Shown here: positions 17,727-26,514 of the stretch, in pieces
Layout: every line of letters starts with the position of its first letter
Numbering within the stretch: position 1 is the stretch's first letter
Assembly (NCBI GenBank): GCA_902476765.1
Contig: CABSEJ010000002.1
Coordinates: 1 to 64,000, forward strand
DNA: 64,000 nucleotides
Direction: 5' to 3'
From: an uncultured Blautia sp.
GTDB taxonomy: Bacteria; Bacillota; Clostridia; Lachnospirales; Lachnospiraceae
Notes under the pieces: model-generated
Database searches by the model: none
What the model saw: only the letters and a program-made list of their open reading frames with translations
What the model was told of the DNA's origin: nothing
Program-made: the position numbers and the translations under genes

Positions 17727-18668
17727 TCATTGCTTCACCCGCTCAAATACCCGCAGCTTAGCACTTTTAGAACGTGGATTTTCCTCCAGCTCTTCCTGGC
17801 TTGGAAGTATTGGCTTTCTGGTAATCACCCTGCCTCTGGAAACATTCCCGCATACACATACCGGAAAATTAGAAGGACAGGTACAGGGATTTTCATTTTT
17901 CTTAAAAATGGTCTTCACAATCCTATCCTCCAGAGAATGAAAGGTAATCACACAGATTCTTCCCTGGTGATTCAAAAGCTTGATCATATCATCCAGGCTG
18001 TCTCTCAAAACCTCCAGCTCCTGATTTAACTCAATCCGGATAGCCTGAAAAGTTCTCTTAGCCGGATGTCCTCCCACGGCCCTCATTTTCATGGGAATGG
18101 CATGTTTGATGATTTCTGCCAGTTCCCCAGTAGTATCTATGGCTTTTTTCTGTCTTTCCAGACAGATGTGCTTGGCGATATTTTTTGCGAACTTGTCTTC
18201 CCCATAGTCACGAATAATACGGTACAGCTCCATTTCGCTGTAAGTATTCACAATATCCCTGGCCGTACGGGGATTCCTCTGGTCCATACGCATGTCAAGA
18301 GGGACATCCTCCCGATAAGTAAAGCCTCTCTCACTGTTGTCCAATTGGTAGGAAGATACCCCCAAATCTAAAATAATCCCATCTACCGATGCGATTCCTA
18401 TTTTCTGCAGTTCTTTTTTCATGTTGCAATAGTTGCTGCGGATGATGGTCACATTCTCCCTAAACTTCTGTAACCTTTCCCCCGCAGCCTTTATTGCAGC
18501 CTCATCTTGATCTATACCTATCAAGCTCCCCTTGGCAGATAGCTGCTGACATATCCTGTAGGAATGTCCGCCGCCTCCTAATGTTCCATCAACATAGACT
18601 CCGTCGGGTTTTACCCTTAAATTCCCGACTGTCTCTTCCAGTAATACGGATTGGTGTTTAAATTCCAT
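17727..18668 (-). CDS. rsmH: 16S rRNA (cytosine(1402)-N(4))-methyltransferase
   Basis: SAM-dependent methyltransferase modifying C1402 in the ribosomal P site (formerly MraW). The SAM site [12 protein letters not shown] is near residues 25-36. Further family blocks are [41 protein letters not shown] and the C-terminal [30 protein letters not shown] cysteine cluster and KPILPSQEE occur near the end. The 313-residue length is standard. It follows mraZ by 18 bases, the classical first pair of the division and wall cluster. Confidence 0.97.
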   Translation of the reverse strand: MEFKHQSVLLEETVGNLRVKPDGVYVDGTLGGGGHSYRICQQLSAKGSLIGIDQDEAAIKAAGERLQKFRENVTIIRSNYCNMKKELQKIGIASVDGIILDLGVSSYQLDNSERGFTYREDVPLDMRMDQRNPRTARDIVNTYSEMELYRIIRDYGEDKFAKNIAKHICLERQKKAIDTTGELAEIIKHAIPMKMRAVGGHPAKRTFQAIRIELNQELEVLRDSLDDMIKLLNHQGRICVITFHSLEDRIVKTIFKKNENPCTCPSNFPVCVCGNVSRGRVITRKPILPSQEELEENPRSKSAKLRVFERVKQ

Positions 18669-18686
18669 TTTCTTCTCCCGGCAAAC

Positions 18687-19118
18687 TCAGATAACAATGC
18701 CCATATTCTGCATACCCTCTGCAATGGCGTCCATATCCTCATAGTTGCTGTTTTCCAACCACTTTTCCTTACTCCAGACTTCGATCCTTGTAAGATTTCC
18801 CGTAAGCACTACATCCTTATTCAGACCGGCAAATTCCCGAAGCGTCTGGGGCACGAGAATTCTCCCCTGCCGGTCCAGCTCGCACATAGTTGCACTGGCT
18901 ACAAAGAAACGTAAGAAGGCTCTTGCATTTTTATCATTAAGTGGTAAAGCTTTCAGCTTTTCTTCAAAGTTTTTCCATTCATCTCTGGGATAGATAGACA
19001 GACAACCGTCCAGACCCTTGGTGAGTACGAACTCTTCCCCCAGCTCCTCCCGGAACTTGGAAGGAATAATCATCCTCCCCTTTGCGTCGATTGTATGGCT
19101 ATACTCTCCCATAAACAT
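18687..19118 (-). CDS. mraZ: Transcriptional regulator MraZ
   Basis: AbrB-fold DNA-binding protein that represses its own operon by binding direct repeats. Two related halves are visible: [20 protein letters not shown] at the start and [18 protein letters not shown] in the middle, each with the DxxGR signature. An open frame reaches 19196, but AAGGTG eight bases before ATG 19118 gives 143 residues, the usual size. Its predicted operator lies at 19199-19250, directly upstream. It heads the mraZ-rsmH-ftsL-ftsI unit. Confidence 0.95.
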   Translation of the reverse strand: MFMGEYSHTIDAKGRMIIPSKFREELGEEFVLTKGLDGCLSIYPRDEWKNFEEKLKALPLNDKNARAFLRFFVASATMCELDRQGRILVPQTLREFAGLNKDVVLTGNLTRIEVWSKEKWLENSNYEDMDAIAEGMQNMGIVI

Positions 19119-19198
19119 ATGAACGTCACCTTCTTTCGTGAGGATACGATTCTCCCCTTCGTGTCCTCCATGGTTCATACGGGCCGCTTCTGCCATCA

Positions 19199-19250
19199 GC
19201 TACCCATTTCGTACCACTTTTCACCACTTTCTACCACTTATATGCCCATT
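19199..19250 (-). promoter_or_regulatory. MraZ operator: five 10-bp-phased boxes
   Basis: On the minus strand GGGCA, GTGGT, GTGGT, GTGGT and GGGTA cores recur with an exact 10-base period. MraZ is known to bind TGGGN/GTGG-type direct repeats of this period upstream of mraZ. The array runs from the -10 box to just ahead of the leader, so binding would block initiation or clearance. Confidence 0.85.
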
Positions 19251-19276
19251 CTATACCAAGATAGTGCAAAACGCAA
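19248..19276 (-). promoter_or_regulatory. mraZ operon promoter
   Basis: Minus strand: TTGCGT (19271-19276), 17-base spacer, TAGAAT (19248-19253). The -10 touches the most upstream MraZ box. The transcript would begin inside the operator, about 120 bases before the mraZ ATG. Confidence 0.6.
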
Positions 19277-19303
19277 GAGGAACATTTGTTTTTTAGGAAA
19301 TCC

Positions 19304-19368
19304 AAAAAAAGGAAAAAGAGAGCTGATGCCTGATAAACCCGGTTTTCCAAGCATTGCTCTCTTTCCTT
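19304..19368 (-). terminator. Terminator after the Spo0E-like gene
   Basis: Minus strand AAGGAAAGAGAGC...GCTCTCTTTTTCC (arms within 19311-19368) with a long loop, then TTTTTTT (19304-19310). It isolates the mraZ promoter from upstream transcription. Confidence 0.75.
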
Positions 19369-19389
19369 AAACTCCTGCGGTCCTGTCTT

Positions 19390-19590
19390 TTAATGCATTT
19401 TGCTTCTTGTTGTAAGACAAGGATTTCTATCCTCCTCTTTCCGAAGACTGCCTTTTAAATACTCCTCAAGCAGACAATCCAGCAATCTGCTGATGTCAAG
19501 AACAGTCTGCCACGCCTGCTTCTGGGCTATGGCTGCATCCAGCGCTTCTCTGGTACTTTCTATTTTCCTCTTTAACTCTGCCTGCGTCAT
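19390..19590 (-). CDS. Spo0E-like aspartyl-phosphate phosphatase family protein
   Basis: A 66-residue, mostly helical protein: MTQAELKRKIESTREALDAA, then VLDISRLLDCLLEEYL. The spacing S34-x-x-L37-D38 matches the SQELD signature of Spo0E-type phosphatases, which dephosphorylate Spo0A~P and delay sporulation. In this family the helix pair and the S..LD..I.EY block are the main conserved features. A longer frame reaches 19674, but AGGAG six bases before ATG 19590 fixes the start. It has its own terminator and sits between ychF and mraZ. The motif is short, so the call is moderate. Confidence 0.65.
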   Translation of the reverse strand: MTQAELKRKIESTREALDAAIAQKQAWQTVLDISRLLDCLLEEYLKGSLRKEEDRNPCLTTRSKMH

Positions 19591-19774
19591 CCTATACTCC
19601 TGCCGTTTCTTATGGAGAAAGGCTGGTCCACAGCTTCCTAATCTAAGAGGAGACCTACCAGGGTCCTTTCTCATTCCATCAGTGTTCCTACTGCTTATTC
19701 CTTCGTGACAAAAGCTGCGCTCGTACAGGCCGCAGTTAAATCATACCTTATTATGATTTTTCTTTTTCTCTTTT

Positions 19775-20872
19775 TTATACATTAAAGCGGAAGAGAATCA
19801 CATCTCCGTCCTGAACCACATAATCTTTACCTTCCATACGCACCAGACCTTTTTCCCTGGCACCTGCATAGGAGCCGCAGTCCAATAAATCCTGGTAATT
19901 CACCACTTCAGCTTTAATAAAGCCACGCTCAAAATCCGAATGAATCTTTCCTGCAGCCTGAGGTGCCTTAGTTCCTACCTTAATAGTCCAGGCTCTGGTC
20001 TCATCCTCCCCTGAAGTCAAGAAACTTAAAAGCCCCAGCAGACGGTAACTGGCTATGATTAACTTCTCTAAACCAGATTGTTTGATTCCCAAATCCTCCA
20101 AAAATTCTTTTTTCTCGTCCTCTTCCAGTTCAGAAATTTCCTGTTCTATCTCTGCACAGAGAGCGAAAACCTCGCTGTTCGTCTGGGCCGCATACTCTCT
20201 CACCTTCTGCACATGTGGATTGGACTGAGCGTCATCTGCCAAATCCTCCTCTGCCACATTAGCCGCATAAATAACCGGTTTATAGGTCAGCAGGTTGTAT
20301 TCCTTCATAAAAGCTTCCTGGTCCTCGTCCTCCAGTTCTAAAGTGGAAGCAGGGCGTCCATCTTCCAGATGCTTTTTAATTTTATTTAAGAATTCCAGCT
20401 CCTTTCCTGCCTCCTTGTCCATTCTGGCTGTTTTTGCAGTCTTAGCGATACGGCGCTCCAGAATTTCTAAATCAGAAAAGATAAGTTCCAGATTGATGGT
20501 TTCTATATCTCTCATAGGGTCAATGGAGCCGTCCACGTGGACTACATTTTCATCCTCAAAACATCTTACCACATGTACAATGGCATCCACCTCACGGATA
20601 TTGGCTAAAAACTGGTTTCCCAATCCCTCTCCCTTAGAGGCACCCTTTACCAATCCTGCAATGTCCACAAACTCAATTACCGCCGGAGTAACTTTTTTAG
20701 ATTGATAAAAATCCCCTAAAAGCTTCAGTCTTTCATCCGGTACCGCCACGATTCCCACGTTAGGGTCAATGGTACAGAAAGGATAATTGGCAGACTCTGC
20801 TCCTGCCTTTGTCAGAGAATTAAACAATGTGCTTTTGCCTACATTAGGCAGTCCAACGATTCCTAATTTCAT
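19775..20872 (-). CDS. ychF: Redox-regulated OBG-family ATPase YchF
   Basis: Ribosome-associated P-loop NTPase of the Obg family that prefers ATP to GTP. The P-loop GLPNVGKSTLFN is at the N-terminus, followed by the Switch I region YPFCTIDPN, the DIAGLVKGASKGEGLGN block and a central coiled coil. The C-terminal TGS-like domain has DEVRAWT-type sequence (here DETRAWTIKVG) and KAEVVNYQDLLDCGSY, ending VQDGDVILFRFNV. The 365-residue length is standard. It is transcribed alone or with the small Spo0E-like gene. A small stem-loop (20892-20918) lies in its leader; its role is unknown. Confidence 0.96.
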   Translation of the reverse strand: MKLGIVGLPNVGKSTLFNSLTKAGAESANYPFCTIDPNVGIVAVPDERLKLLGDFYQSKKVTPAVIEFVDIAGLVKGASKGEGLGNQFLANIREVDAIVHVVRCFEDENVVHVDGSIDPMRDIETINLELIFSDLEILERRIAKTAKTARMDKEAGKELEFLNKIKKHLEDGRPASTLELEDEDQEAFMKEYNLLTYKPVIYAANVAEEDLADDAQSNPHVQKVREYAAQTNSEVFALCAEIEQEISELEEDEKKEFLEDLGIKQSGLEKLIIASYRLLGLLSFLTSGEDETRAWTIKVGTKAPQAAGKIHSDFERGFIKAEVVNYQDLLDCGSYAGAREKGLVRMEGKDYVVQDGDVILFRFNV

Positions 20873-21075
20873 TTTATGCTTTACCTATCCAGAAAGCCTT
20901 GATTTTACTGGCTTTCTGCCTTTCTCTAAATTTTATCTGCGCCGTTTCTCCCTTCCGTATACAAAGGGGTAAACGCCTTTCCCATGTTATGTTTCTATGT
21001 TATTTACAGGCCGACGCCGTATTTTCTATATCAAAAAACAGTCTACCGCAACTATAGAGTATAGCACTATTCTAT

Positions 21076-21726
21076 TTATTTGTCCCGGGACATAATCATC
21101 AACAGCCGTCCGCTTCGAAATGTAACCCGGGCAGTTTTCTCCTCTATTTCGTTGCTGACACCAATGCCGTCCCAGTTGTACATGGTATAGTTCTCCAAAG
21201 GATATTTAAAGCCCTCCAGGTTCAGACCTTCCACCTTATCTCCTAAAGAAAAGAAAGAAATATAAGTACCCGGCAGCTTTTCCCTGGGAATTTCCATACC
21301 TTTATCCAGTACGGTAATCACATTTTGTTCATCTAAAATCCAAGCCTGGGCTCCTTTCTCCAGGGGAACCTGCAAGGACTGAAGATTAGCCATATAATGG
21401 TCCAATCTTCCTCCCGTAGCTCCCAGAAGAAAAATCCGGTCACTATTCAGCTCCAATGCCAGTTCCAAACCGATTCTGGTATCCGAAGCGTCTTTCTCCG
21501 GCTTATACCTTTTTACGGGAATCTGGTTCTGATTCTCATAATACTCTAATGTTTCAGGAATAATACTGTCAAAGTCTCCCAAAATATAATTGGGATATAT
21601 CTGGTTTCTCCTGCAAAACTCTAATCCTCTGTCAATCCCAATGATGCAATCCGGCTTTATTCTCTCAAAAGCCTTTCTGGCAAAATTTTCATCAATGGGG
21701 CCTCCACACACCAATATGGTATCCAT
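21076..21726 (-). CDS. thiN: Thiamine pyrophosphokinase
   Basis: Transfers pyrophosphate from ATP to thiamine, giving the active cofactor in the cytosol. Family motifs in order are GIDRGLEF, NYILGDFDSI (metal site), KPEKDASDTRIGLELAL, LLGATGGRLDHYMANL and the C-terminal NYTMYNWDGIGVSNE, SGRLLMIMS. The 216-residue length fits. It lies two bases after rpe, at the end of the rsgA-rpe-thiN unit, an arrangement common in Firmicutes. No TPP riboswitch was recognised. Confidence 0.95.
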   Translation of the reverse strand: MDTILVCGGPIDENFARKAFERIKPDCIIGIDRGLEFCRRNQIYPNYILGDFDSIIPETLEYYENQNQIPVKRYKPEKDASDTRIGLELALELNSDRIFLLGATGGRLDHYMANLQSLQVPLEKGAQAWILDEQNVITVLDKGMEIPREKLPGTYISFFSLGDKVEGLNLEGFKYPLENYTMYNWDGIGVSNEIEEKTARVTFRSGRLLMIMSRDK

Positions 21727-21727
21727 C

Positions 21728-22381
21728 CTACTCCATAATTCCTTTCAGTTCTCTGGCATTGGCCTCTATATCTCCGTTAAATACAGCAGAACCTGCCACG
21801 ATAATATTTGCCCCGGCCTCCAGCACCTCATGGATAGTGGTCCGGTTGATACCTCCGTCTACCTCTATGTGTAGTCCGGTTTTTTTCTCTGCGGCAAGCC
21901 TTCTAAGTCTGCGGATTTTCTCCGTACAGTAGGAAATATATTTCTGGCCTCCAAAGCCGGGATTCACTGTCATAATCAGAACCATATCCGCCAGCTCCAA
22001 CACATGTTCTAAATTTTCCACCGGAGTAGCGGGATTCAAAGCAATTCCGGCCTGACAGCCTTGTTCCCGAATCAGACGCAGGGTTCTGTCCAGATGGACA
22101 CAAGCCTCCGCATGAACCGTAATCATATCTGCTCCTGCCTGAACAAACTCTTTTACCAAATGTGCCGGCTCCTGAGCCATGATATGTACGTCAAAAAACA
22201 GGGAAGAAACTTTCCTGAGGGACGCTACCACAGGAACTCCCATGGAAATGGTAGGGACAAACTGTCCGTCCATAATGTCAATGTGCAGCCATTTTACTCC
22301 AGCTTGTTCCACCTGGCGTACCTGTTCCCCCAGCCGGGAAAAATCTGCCGCCAAAATAGAGGGTGCTAATTGATATTCCAT
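21728..22381 (-). CDS. rpe: Ribulose-phosphate 3-epimerase
   Basis: Interconverts ribulose-5-phosphate and xylulose-5-phosphate in the pentose phosphate pathway. TIM-barrel motifs are APSILAADFSRLG at the N-terminus, WLHIDIMDGQFVP, FDVHIMAQEP, MTVNPGFGGQKYI and EVDGGINRTTI, with metal-binding His and Asp residues inside them. The 217-residue length fits. ATG 22381 follows AAAAGGAG, and the gene lies three bases after rsgA. Confidence 0.97.
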   Translation of the reverse strand: MEYQLAPSILAADFSRLGEQVRQVEQAGVKWLHIDIMDGQFVPTISMGVPVVASLRKVSSLFFDVHIMAQEPAHLVKEFVQAGADMITVHAEACVHLDRTLRLIREQGCQAGIALNPATPVENLEHVLELADMVLIMTVNPGFGGQKYISYCTEKIRRLRRLAAEKKTGLHIEVDGGINRTTIHEVLEAGANIIVAGSAVFNGDIEANARELKGIME

Positions 22382-22384
22382 TCC

Positions 22385-23263
22385 TTAATATCTCCTTTTC
22401 TCTTCCAGTTCCCTGTACATTTCTTTATAACTCTCATATCTTTGGGGACTTATCTTCCCCTGTTTCAAGGCCTCTTTTACCTGACATCCGGGTTCATGGG
22501 TGTGAGTGCAGCCCTGGAACCGGCAGGTGCCCTCATAAGGAACAAACTCCGGAAAACAGTGGCGCAGTTCCTCTTTATCCATGTCCTCCACATAAAAGGA
22601 GGTAAATCCGGGTGTATCCATGAGATAAGTATCCTTCTCCAGTTCAATAAGCTGGCTATGTCTGGTGGTGTGCCGTCCTCTCCCCAGCTTTTTGCTGATT
22701 TCTCCGGTTTCCATCTGGACATGGGGAGAAAGAAGATTAGTAAGAGAAGATTTTCCTGCCCCGGAAGGACCGGCAACAGCCGTAGTTTTTCCCTTTAATA
22801 TCTCATTTAAAGAATCTAGCCCCTTCTCCTGCCTGGCACTGGTAAAAATAACCGGATAGCCACAGAAGTTATATATTTTTTCTATTTCCTTCTGCTCTTC
22901 TTCTCCGGCCAAATCCAGTTTATTGATACAGATAAAAGCCGGAATTCCCTGCTTTTCCATAGATACCAGAAAACGGTCCAACAGCATAAGGTTAGGGTTT
23001 GGCTCCCGCAGAGCAAATATTACCACGGCCTGGTCAATATTTGCCACAGTAGGACGAATCAGCACATTCTTTCTCGGAAGCACTTTTATAAGATTTCCCA
23101 CCTTATGCTCTTCGTCCAAAACCTCTATCTCCACATAATCTCCTACCAGGGGCTTCAGCTTTTCCTTCCTGAAAATTCCCTTGGCCCTGCACTCATAAAC
23201 TCCGTTTTCCTCCACGGACACATAGTAAAATCCGGCTATTCCTTTTATGATTCTTCCCTGCAT
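22385..23263 (-). CDS. rsgA: Small ribosomal subunit biogenesis GTPase RsgA
   Basis: Circularly permuted GTPase that helps late maturation of the 30S subunit. An N-terminal OB fold (GDYVEIEV) is followed by the permuted G motifs in the order NKLD, GPSGAGKSS, DTPGF. A C-terminal zinc knuckle, CRFQGCTHTHEPGC, completes it. A TTG upstream is in frame, but GGAAGG before ATG 23263 gives MQGRIIKG and 292 residues, the normal size. The promoter at 23427-23455 probably drives rsgA-rpe-thiN. Confidence 0.96.
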   Translation of the reverse strand: MQGRIIKGIAGFYYVSVEENGVYECRAKGIFRKEKLKPLVGDYVEIEVLDEEHKVGNLIKVLPRKNVLIRPTVANIDQAVVIFALREPNPNLMLLDRFLVSMEKQGIPAFICINKLDLAGEEEQKEIEKIYNFCGYPVIFTSARQEKGLDSLNEILKGKTTAVAGPSGAGKSSLTNLLSPHVQMETGEISKKLGRGRHTTRHSQLIELEKDTYLMDTPGFTSFYVEDMDKEELRHCFPEFVPYEGTCRFQGCTHTHEPGCQVKEALKQGKISPQRYESYKEMYRELEEKRRY

Positions 23264-23426
23264 GATACCTTCCTGTAACTTTTTTCCTGTCAACAGACAG
23301 CCAATCAGAAATATTTAAACAGATATTAGGCGGTGCTGTACAGTGCTGCAAATTTGATATTCCATTGTCTGCAGCAAATTTTTAATTTTCTTTGGGCCCA
23401 GAGGCCCCGGGTTTTACACTGTATTC

Positions 23427-23455
23427 ATTATATACTGTTTTTTTTCCAATAGCAA
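23427..23455 (-). promoter_or_regulatory. Candidate promoter for rsgA-rpe-thiN
   Basis: Minus strand: TTGCTA (23450-23455), 17-base spacer, TATAAT (23427-23432). It lies in the 326-base space between prkC and rsgA. The ~155-base leader contains a GC hairpin (GGGCC/GGCCC, around 23393-23410) and a TGCTGCA/TGCAGCA inverted repeat. No known riboswitch was recognised. Confidence 0.65.
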
Positions 23456-23472
23456 CCATTAAGAAAAACAAG

Positions 23473-23511
23473 TAAAAACCCTACAGGAGTTTGTCTATCT
23501 CCTGCAGGGTC
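23473..23511 (-). terminator. prkC terminator
   Basis: Minus strand ACCCTGCAGGAG (23499-23510) pairs with CTCCTGTAGGGT (23478-23489), one mismatch, then TTTTT. It lies about 80 bases past the prkC stop and ends the murE-to-prkC run. Confidence 0.85.
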
Positions 23512-23589
23512 TGAGTCTGACTATTATCTGTCTGTTTTTTGTTTCTTTGATATTCTTCTTTACTGATAAATCCGATTTCTCTGCTGTTT

Positions 23590-25776
23590 CTACAGATTAT
23601 AGCTCCATATAGCGCTGTAATCTCCACTGCTGTCCTGCACGTCAAAGTAAAGTACATCTCCGGAGTTGTACTGCACCTTACCCAGGTTATACACCATCTT
23701 GCCATTTGCATCTTCTGTAAAAGCAACTACCTGATCCTGAAGAAGCACTGTGCCATCATCTGCTCCTGCATTAGCACTGTCTGCTCCGGTAACCAGTCTT
23801 ATACGGACTAACTGCTGGCCGTCATAATTGCTGGGCTGTTCTATCTTCAAATCCTTCTGGCCGTTCTGGGCGCTTCCGGTCTGGGTGCTGTTCTCTGTTT
23901 CCTGGTCACTGTTCTCAGTGGTTTCGGTCTGCTCCTTACGAACCTTCAAAGTAATGATAGTTCCCTGTTCTACCTTCTTGCCGGCCTGGGGACTGATTTC
24001 ATACACATCGCCGTAATCTACTCCTGCGCTATCGCTGTCTCCGTATTCTACATTAGGAATCAGGTTCACTGCTTTAACTGCTGAAACAGCCTGGTCCTCA
24101 GGCATACCCTTTACATTTGGTATTGTTTCATAGGTATCTCCCTCTCCCACGCTGACAGTGATGGTAACCTCTGCGTTTTTCGCCACACTGGTTCCTTCCT
24201 CCGGATTCAGGGAAATTACATTTCCCACCGCTACATCGGAGCTTTTCTGCTGCTCAATCTTTGGATTCAGTCCAAGAGCCTGAAGCTGAGACTGAACTTC
24301 GCTTAGGGTTTTTCCAATAAGTCCGGTAGGAATAGTCACATTTTCCTCAGCAGCCTTTCCGGTGCTGATATAATAGGTAACCTGGGTATTTTTATCCACC
24401 TCTGTTCCCGCTACCGGGTCCTGGCGGCAGATAAGTCCTTCTGCTATGGTTTCAGAGGCTTCCTCTCCGGCTTTCTGCATGCCAAGACTCTGCTCTTTTA
24501 CCAACTCCTGAGCCTCTTCTTCCGTCTTTCCTGACAAATCTGGAACTTCTACCTTATTAGACGTATCATCTACGGTTTCTTCCTGCTGGGTGGCATTATC
24601 CTTCTGTCCCCCACCGAAATCCAAAATTCCTGCGGCAGAAGCCACAACGTAAATCAAAATGCAGATAATAATAGCCCCGATAATCAAGCCGCCAATAGTC
24701 AGGACTTTTTCCACCTTGGTATTGATACCGCCTCTCTCTTCGTCTTCATCTTCGTCGTCATCCTCATCATCTTCGTCTCTGCGGCGGTATCTGGAGGGAC
24801 GCTCCTCGTAATCATCGTCTTCGTCGTCATCCTCATCGTCATCATAACCTGAAGGCTGATTATAAGCTCTGTTCTGGATTTCTTTCATTTCCTCCGGACT
24901 AATCATAATAGTCTGGGCATGATTGCTCAGCGGGGAAAGATTTACGAAATTTCCGTTAGGGTCAATGAGAGAATGTTTCAAATCATTTATCAGCTCTGCC
25001 AGGGTACTGTATCGCCTGTCAGGGCTCTTCTGGGTACATTTTAAAATAATTTCTTCCAGGCTGTGCGGGAGCTCCTGCACATACTGAGAAGGAGGAATCA
25101 TCTCGTCCTGCAGATGCTTGATGGCAATGGCCACTGTAGTGTCTCCGTCAAAGGGCACCCGGCCGGTAACCATCTCATACATGGTAATACCAAGGGAATA
25201 GATATCGCTCTTAAAATCACTGTATCCTCCCCGCACCTGCTCCGGAGAGCTGTAATGCACGGAACCCATGGCATTAGTGCTGATGGTATTTGAGGAAGCT
25301 ACCCTGGCAATACCAAAGTCTGTCACCTTTACTTTACCATCTGTTGATATGATAATATTCTGGGGCTTAATATCCCTGTGTACAATATTTCTGTTATGTG
25401 CGGCTTCCAGACCCATGGAAACCTGGATGGCAATACTGGTGGCTTCCTTTACTGTAAGTCTGCCTTTTTTGGAAATATACTCTTTCAGGGTAATTCCCTC
25501 TACCAGCTCCATCACAATATAGTTGACGCCCTTGTCTTCCCCTACGTCAAACACATTTACCACATTAGGGTGAGCCAGCCCTGCGGCTGCCTGGGCTTCT
25601 CTCTGAAATTTCCGGATAAAATTAGTATCTGCGCTGAATTCCGGCTTCAGCACCTTCATAGCCACAAACCGGTTCAGTTTGTGGTCTTTGGCTTTATATA
25701 CATCGGCCATACCGCCGGAACCTATCCGGCTTACAACCTCGTATCTTTCTCCTATTATAACTCCCACATTTAACAT
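23590..25776 (-). CDS. prkC: PASTA-domain serine/threonine protein kinase PrkC
   Basis: Membrane kinase sensing cell-wall fragments and regulating division, wall synthesis and germination. Kinase domain at about 12-270 with Lys41 (VAMKVLK), HRDIKPQN (133-140) and DFG (153-155). A cytosolic linker (311-349) is made almost entirely of Asp, Glu and Arg. The membrane helix is at about 359-384, followed by three PASTA repeats (starting near VEVPDLSGK, NVTIPTGLIGK and YETIPNVKGM), then a Gln/Thr-rich spacer and a C-terminal domain. ATG 25776 overlaps the stp stop by seven bases, coupling kinase and phosphatase. Confidence 0.95.
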   Translation of the reverse strand: MLNVGVIIGERYEVVSRIGSGGMADVYKAKDHKLNRFVAMKVLKPEFSADTNFIRKFQREAQAAAGLAHPNVVNVFDVGEDKGVNYIVMELVEGITLKEYISKKGRLTVKEATSIAIQVSMGLEAAHNRNIVHRDIKPQNIIISTDGKVKVTDFGIARVASSNTISTNAMGSVHYSSPEQVRGGYSDFKSDIYSLGITMYEMVTGRVPFDGDTTVAIAIKHLQDEMIPPSQYVQELPHSLEEIILKCTQKSPDRRYSTLAELINDLKHSLIDPNGNFVNLSPLSNHAQTIMISPEEMKEIQNRAYNQPSGYDDDEDDDEDDDYEERPSRYRRRDEDDEDDDEDEDEERGGINTKVEKVLTIGGLIIGAIIICILIYVVASAAGILDFGGGQKDNATQQEETVDDTSNKVEVPDLSGKTEEEAQELVKEQSLGMQKAGEEASETIAEGLICRQDPVAGTEVDKNTQVTYYISTGKAAEENVTIPTGLIGKTLSEVQSQLQALGLNPKIEQQKSSDVAVGNVISLNPEEGTSVAKNAEVTITVSVGEGDTYETIPNVKGMPEDQAVSAVKAVNLIPNVEYGDSDSAGVDYGDVYEISPQAGKKVEQGTIITLKVRKEQTETTENSDQETENSTQTGSAQNGQKDLKIEQPSNYDGQQLVRIRLVTGADSANAGADDGTVLLQDQVVAFTEDANGKMVYNLGKVQYNSGDVLYFDVQDSSGDYSAIWSYNL

Positions 25777-26513
25777 ACTTCCACCTCTTTTGTGTCTGGC
25801 TGTACCAGTACCACTGCTATATTATCTTTGCCTCCGTTTTCATTGGCAAGAGAAACCAGGCGCATGCCCATTTCTCTTAAATCTCTGCTTGTATTGGCGA
25901 TTCTCCAGATTTCCTCGTCAGATACCATATTGGAAAGTCCGTCGGAGCACAGCAAAAGCCTGCTGTTCTCCTTAAGATGAATGTCAAAGAAATCCACATC
26001 CACCTGGGGACCAATCCCAAGCACCCGGGTAATAATATTTTTGTCCGGATGATGTTTGGCATCCTCCTTTGTAATCAAACCCCTTCTGACCATTTCCTCC
26101 ACAAGGGAATGGTCCTTTGTTATCTGGACAATCTCGTCTTCTATCAAATACAGTCTGCTGTCTCCCACATTTGCCACATAGGCATAATCGTCAATAATGG
26201 TCACAAGAACCATAGTGGTTCCCATACCGGCCATTTCCTCATGGAGCTTGGCTTCCTCTAAAACCTTTCGGTTAGCCTCCTCCACAGCATGACGGATTAT
26301 CTTTATCGGATTTTGATTTTCATCCTCCCGGATTGCCGCCAGCAAGGTCTGGACTGCAAAACTGGAGGCGAAATCGCCTGCCTTATGCCCGCCCATTCCG
26401 TCTGCAACTACAAATAGATTCGGCAGATTTCCCACCGGTTCCTCAGACGAAAATATGTAGTCCTGATTCACCTGGCGTTTTTGTCCCACATCCGTTACAG
26501 AATATGATTTCAT
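25770..26513 (-). CDS. stp: PP2C-type protein phosphatase (PrpC/Stp)
   Basis: Metal-dependent Ser/Thr phosphatase that reverses PrkC phosphorylation. PP2C motifs are TDVGQKRQVNQD, LFVVADGMGGHKAGD, GMGTTMVL, VANVGDSRLYL, LLLCSDGLSNMV and GGKDNIAVVL, supplying the metal-binding aspartates. The upstream in-frame ATG at 26537 lies inside rlmN. The ribosome site GAGG favours ATG 26513, giving 247 residues. Gene order rlmN-stp-prkC-rsgA is the standard Firmicute arrangement. Confidence 0.95.
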   Translation of the reverse strand: MKSYSVTDVGQKRQVNQDYIFSSEEPVGNLPNLFVVADGMGGHKAGDFASSFAVQTLLAAIREDENQNPIKIIRHAVEEANRKVLEEAKLHEEMAGMGTTMVLVTIIDDYAYVANVGDSRLYLIEDEIVQITKDHSLVEEMVRRGLITKEDAKHHPDKNIITRVLGIGPQVDVDFFDIHLKENSRLLLCSDGLSNMVSDEEIWRIANTSRDLREMGMRLVSLANENGGKDNIAVVLVQPDTKEVEVC

Positions 26514-26514
26514 C

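Noticed and set aside
19201..19250. Possible short CRISPR-like or tandem repeat array
   Set aside because: The unit is 10 bases with no spacers, and its position and sequence fit MraZ boxes.
20873..21075. Possible riboswitch between thiN and ychF
   Set aside because: Only one small stem (AGAAAGCC/GGCTTTCT) is seen, downstream of thiN and upstream of ychF. It does not match a TPP element, and thiN is transcribed from the other side.
23481..23726. 81-residue open frame at the 3' end of prkC
   Set aside because: Most of it overlaps prkC in another frame and its end runs into the prkC terminator. No family resemblance.
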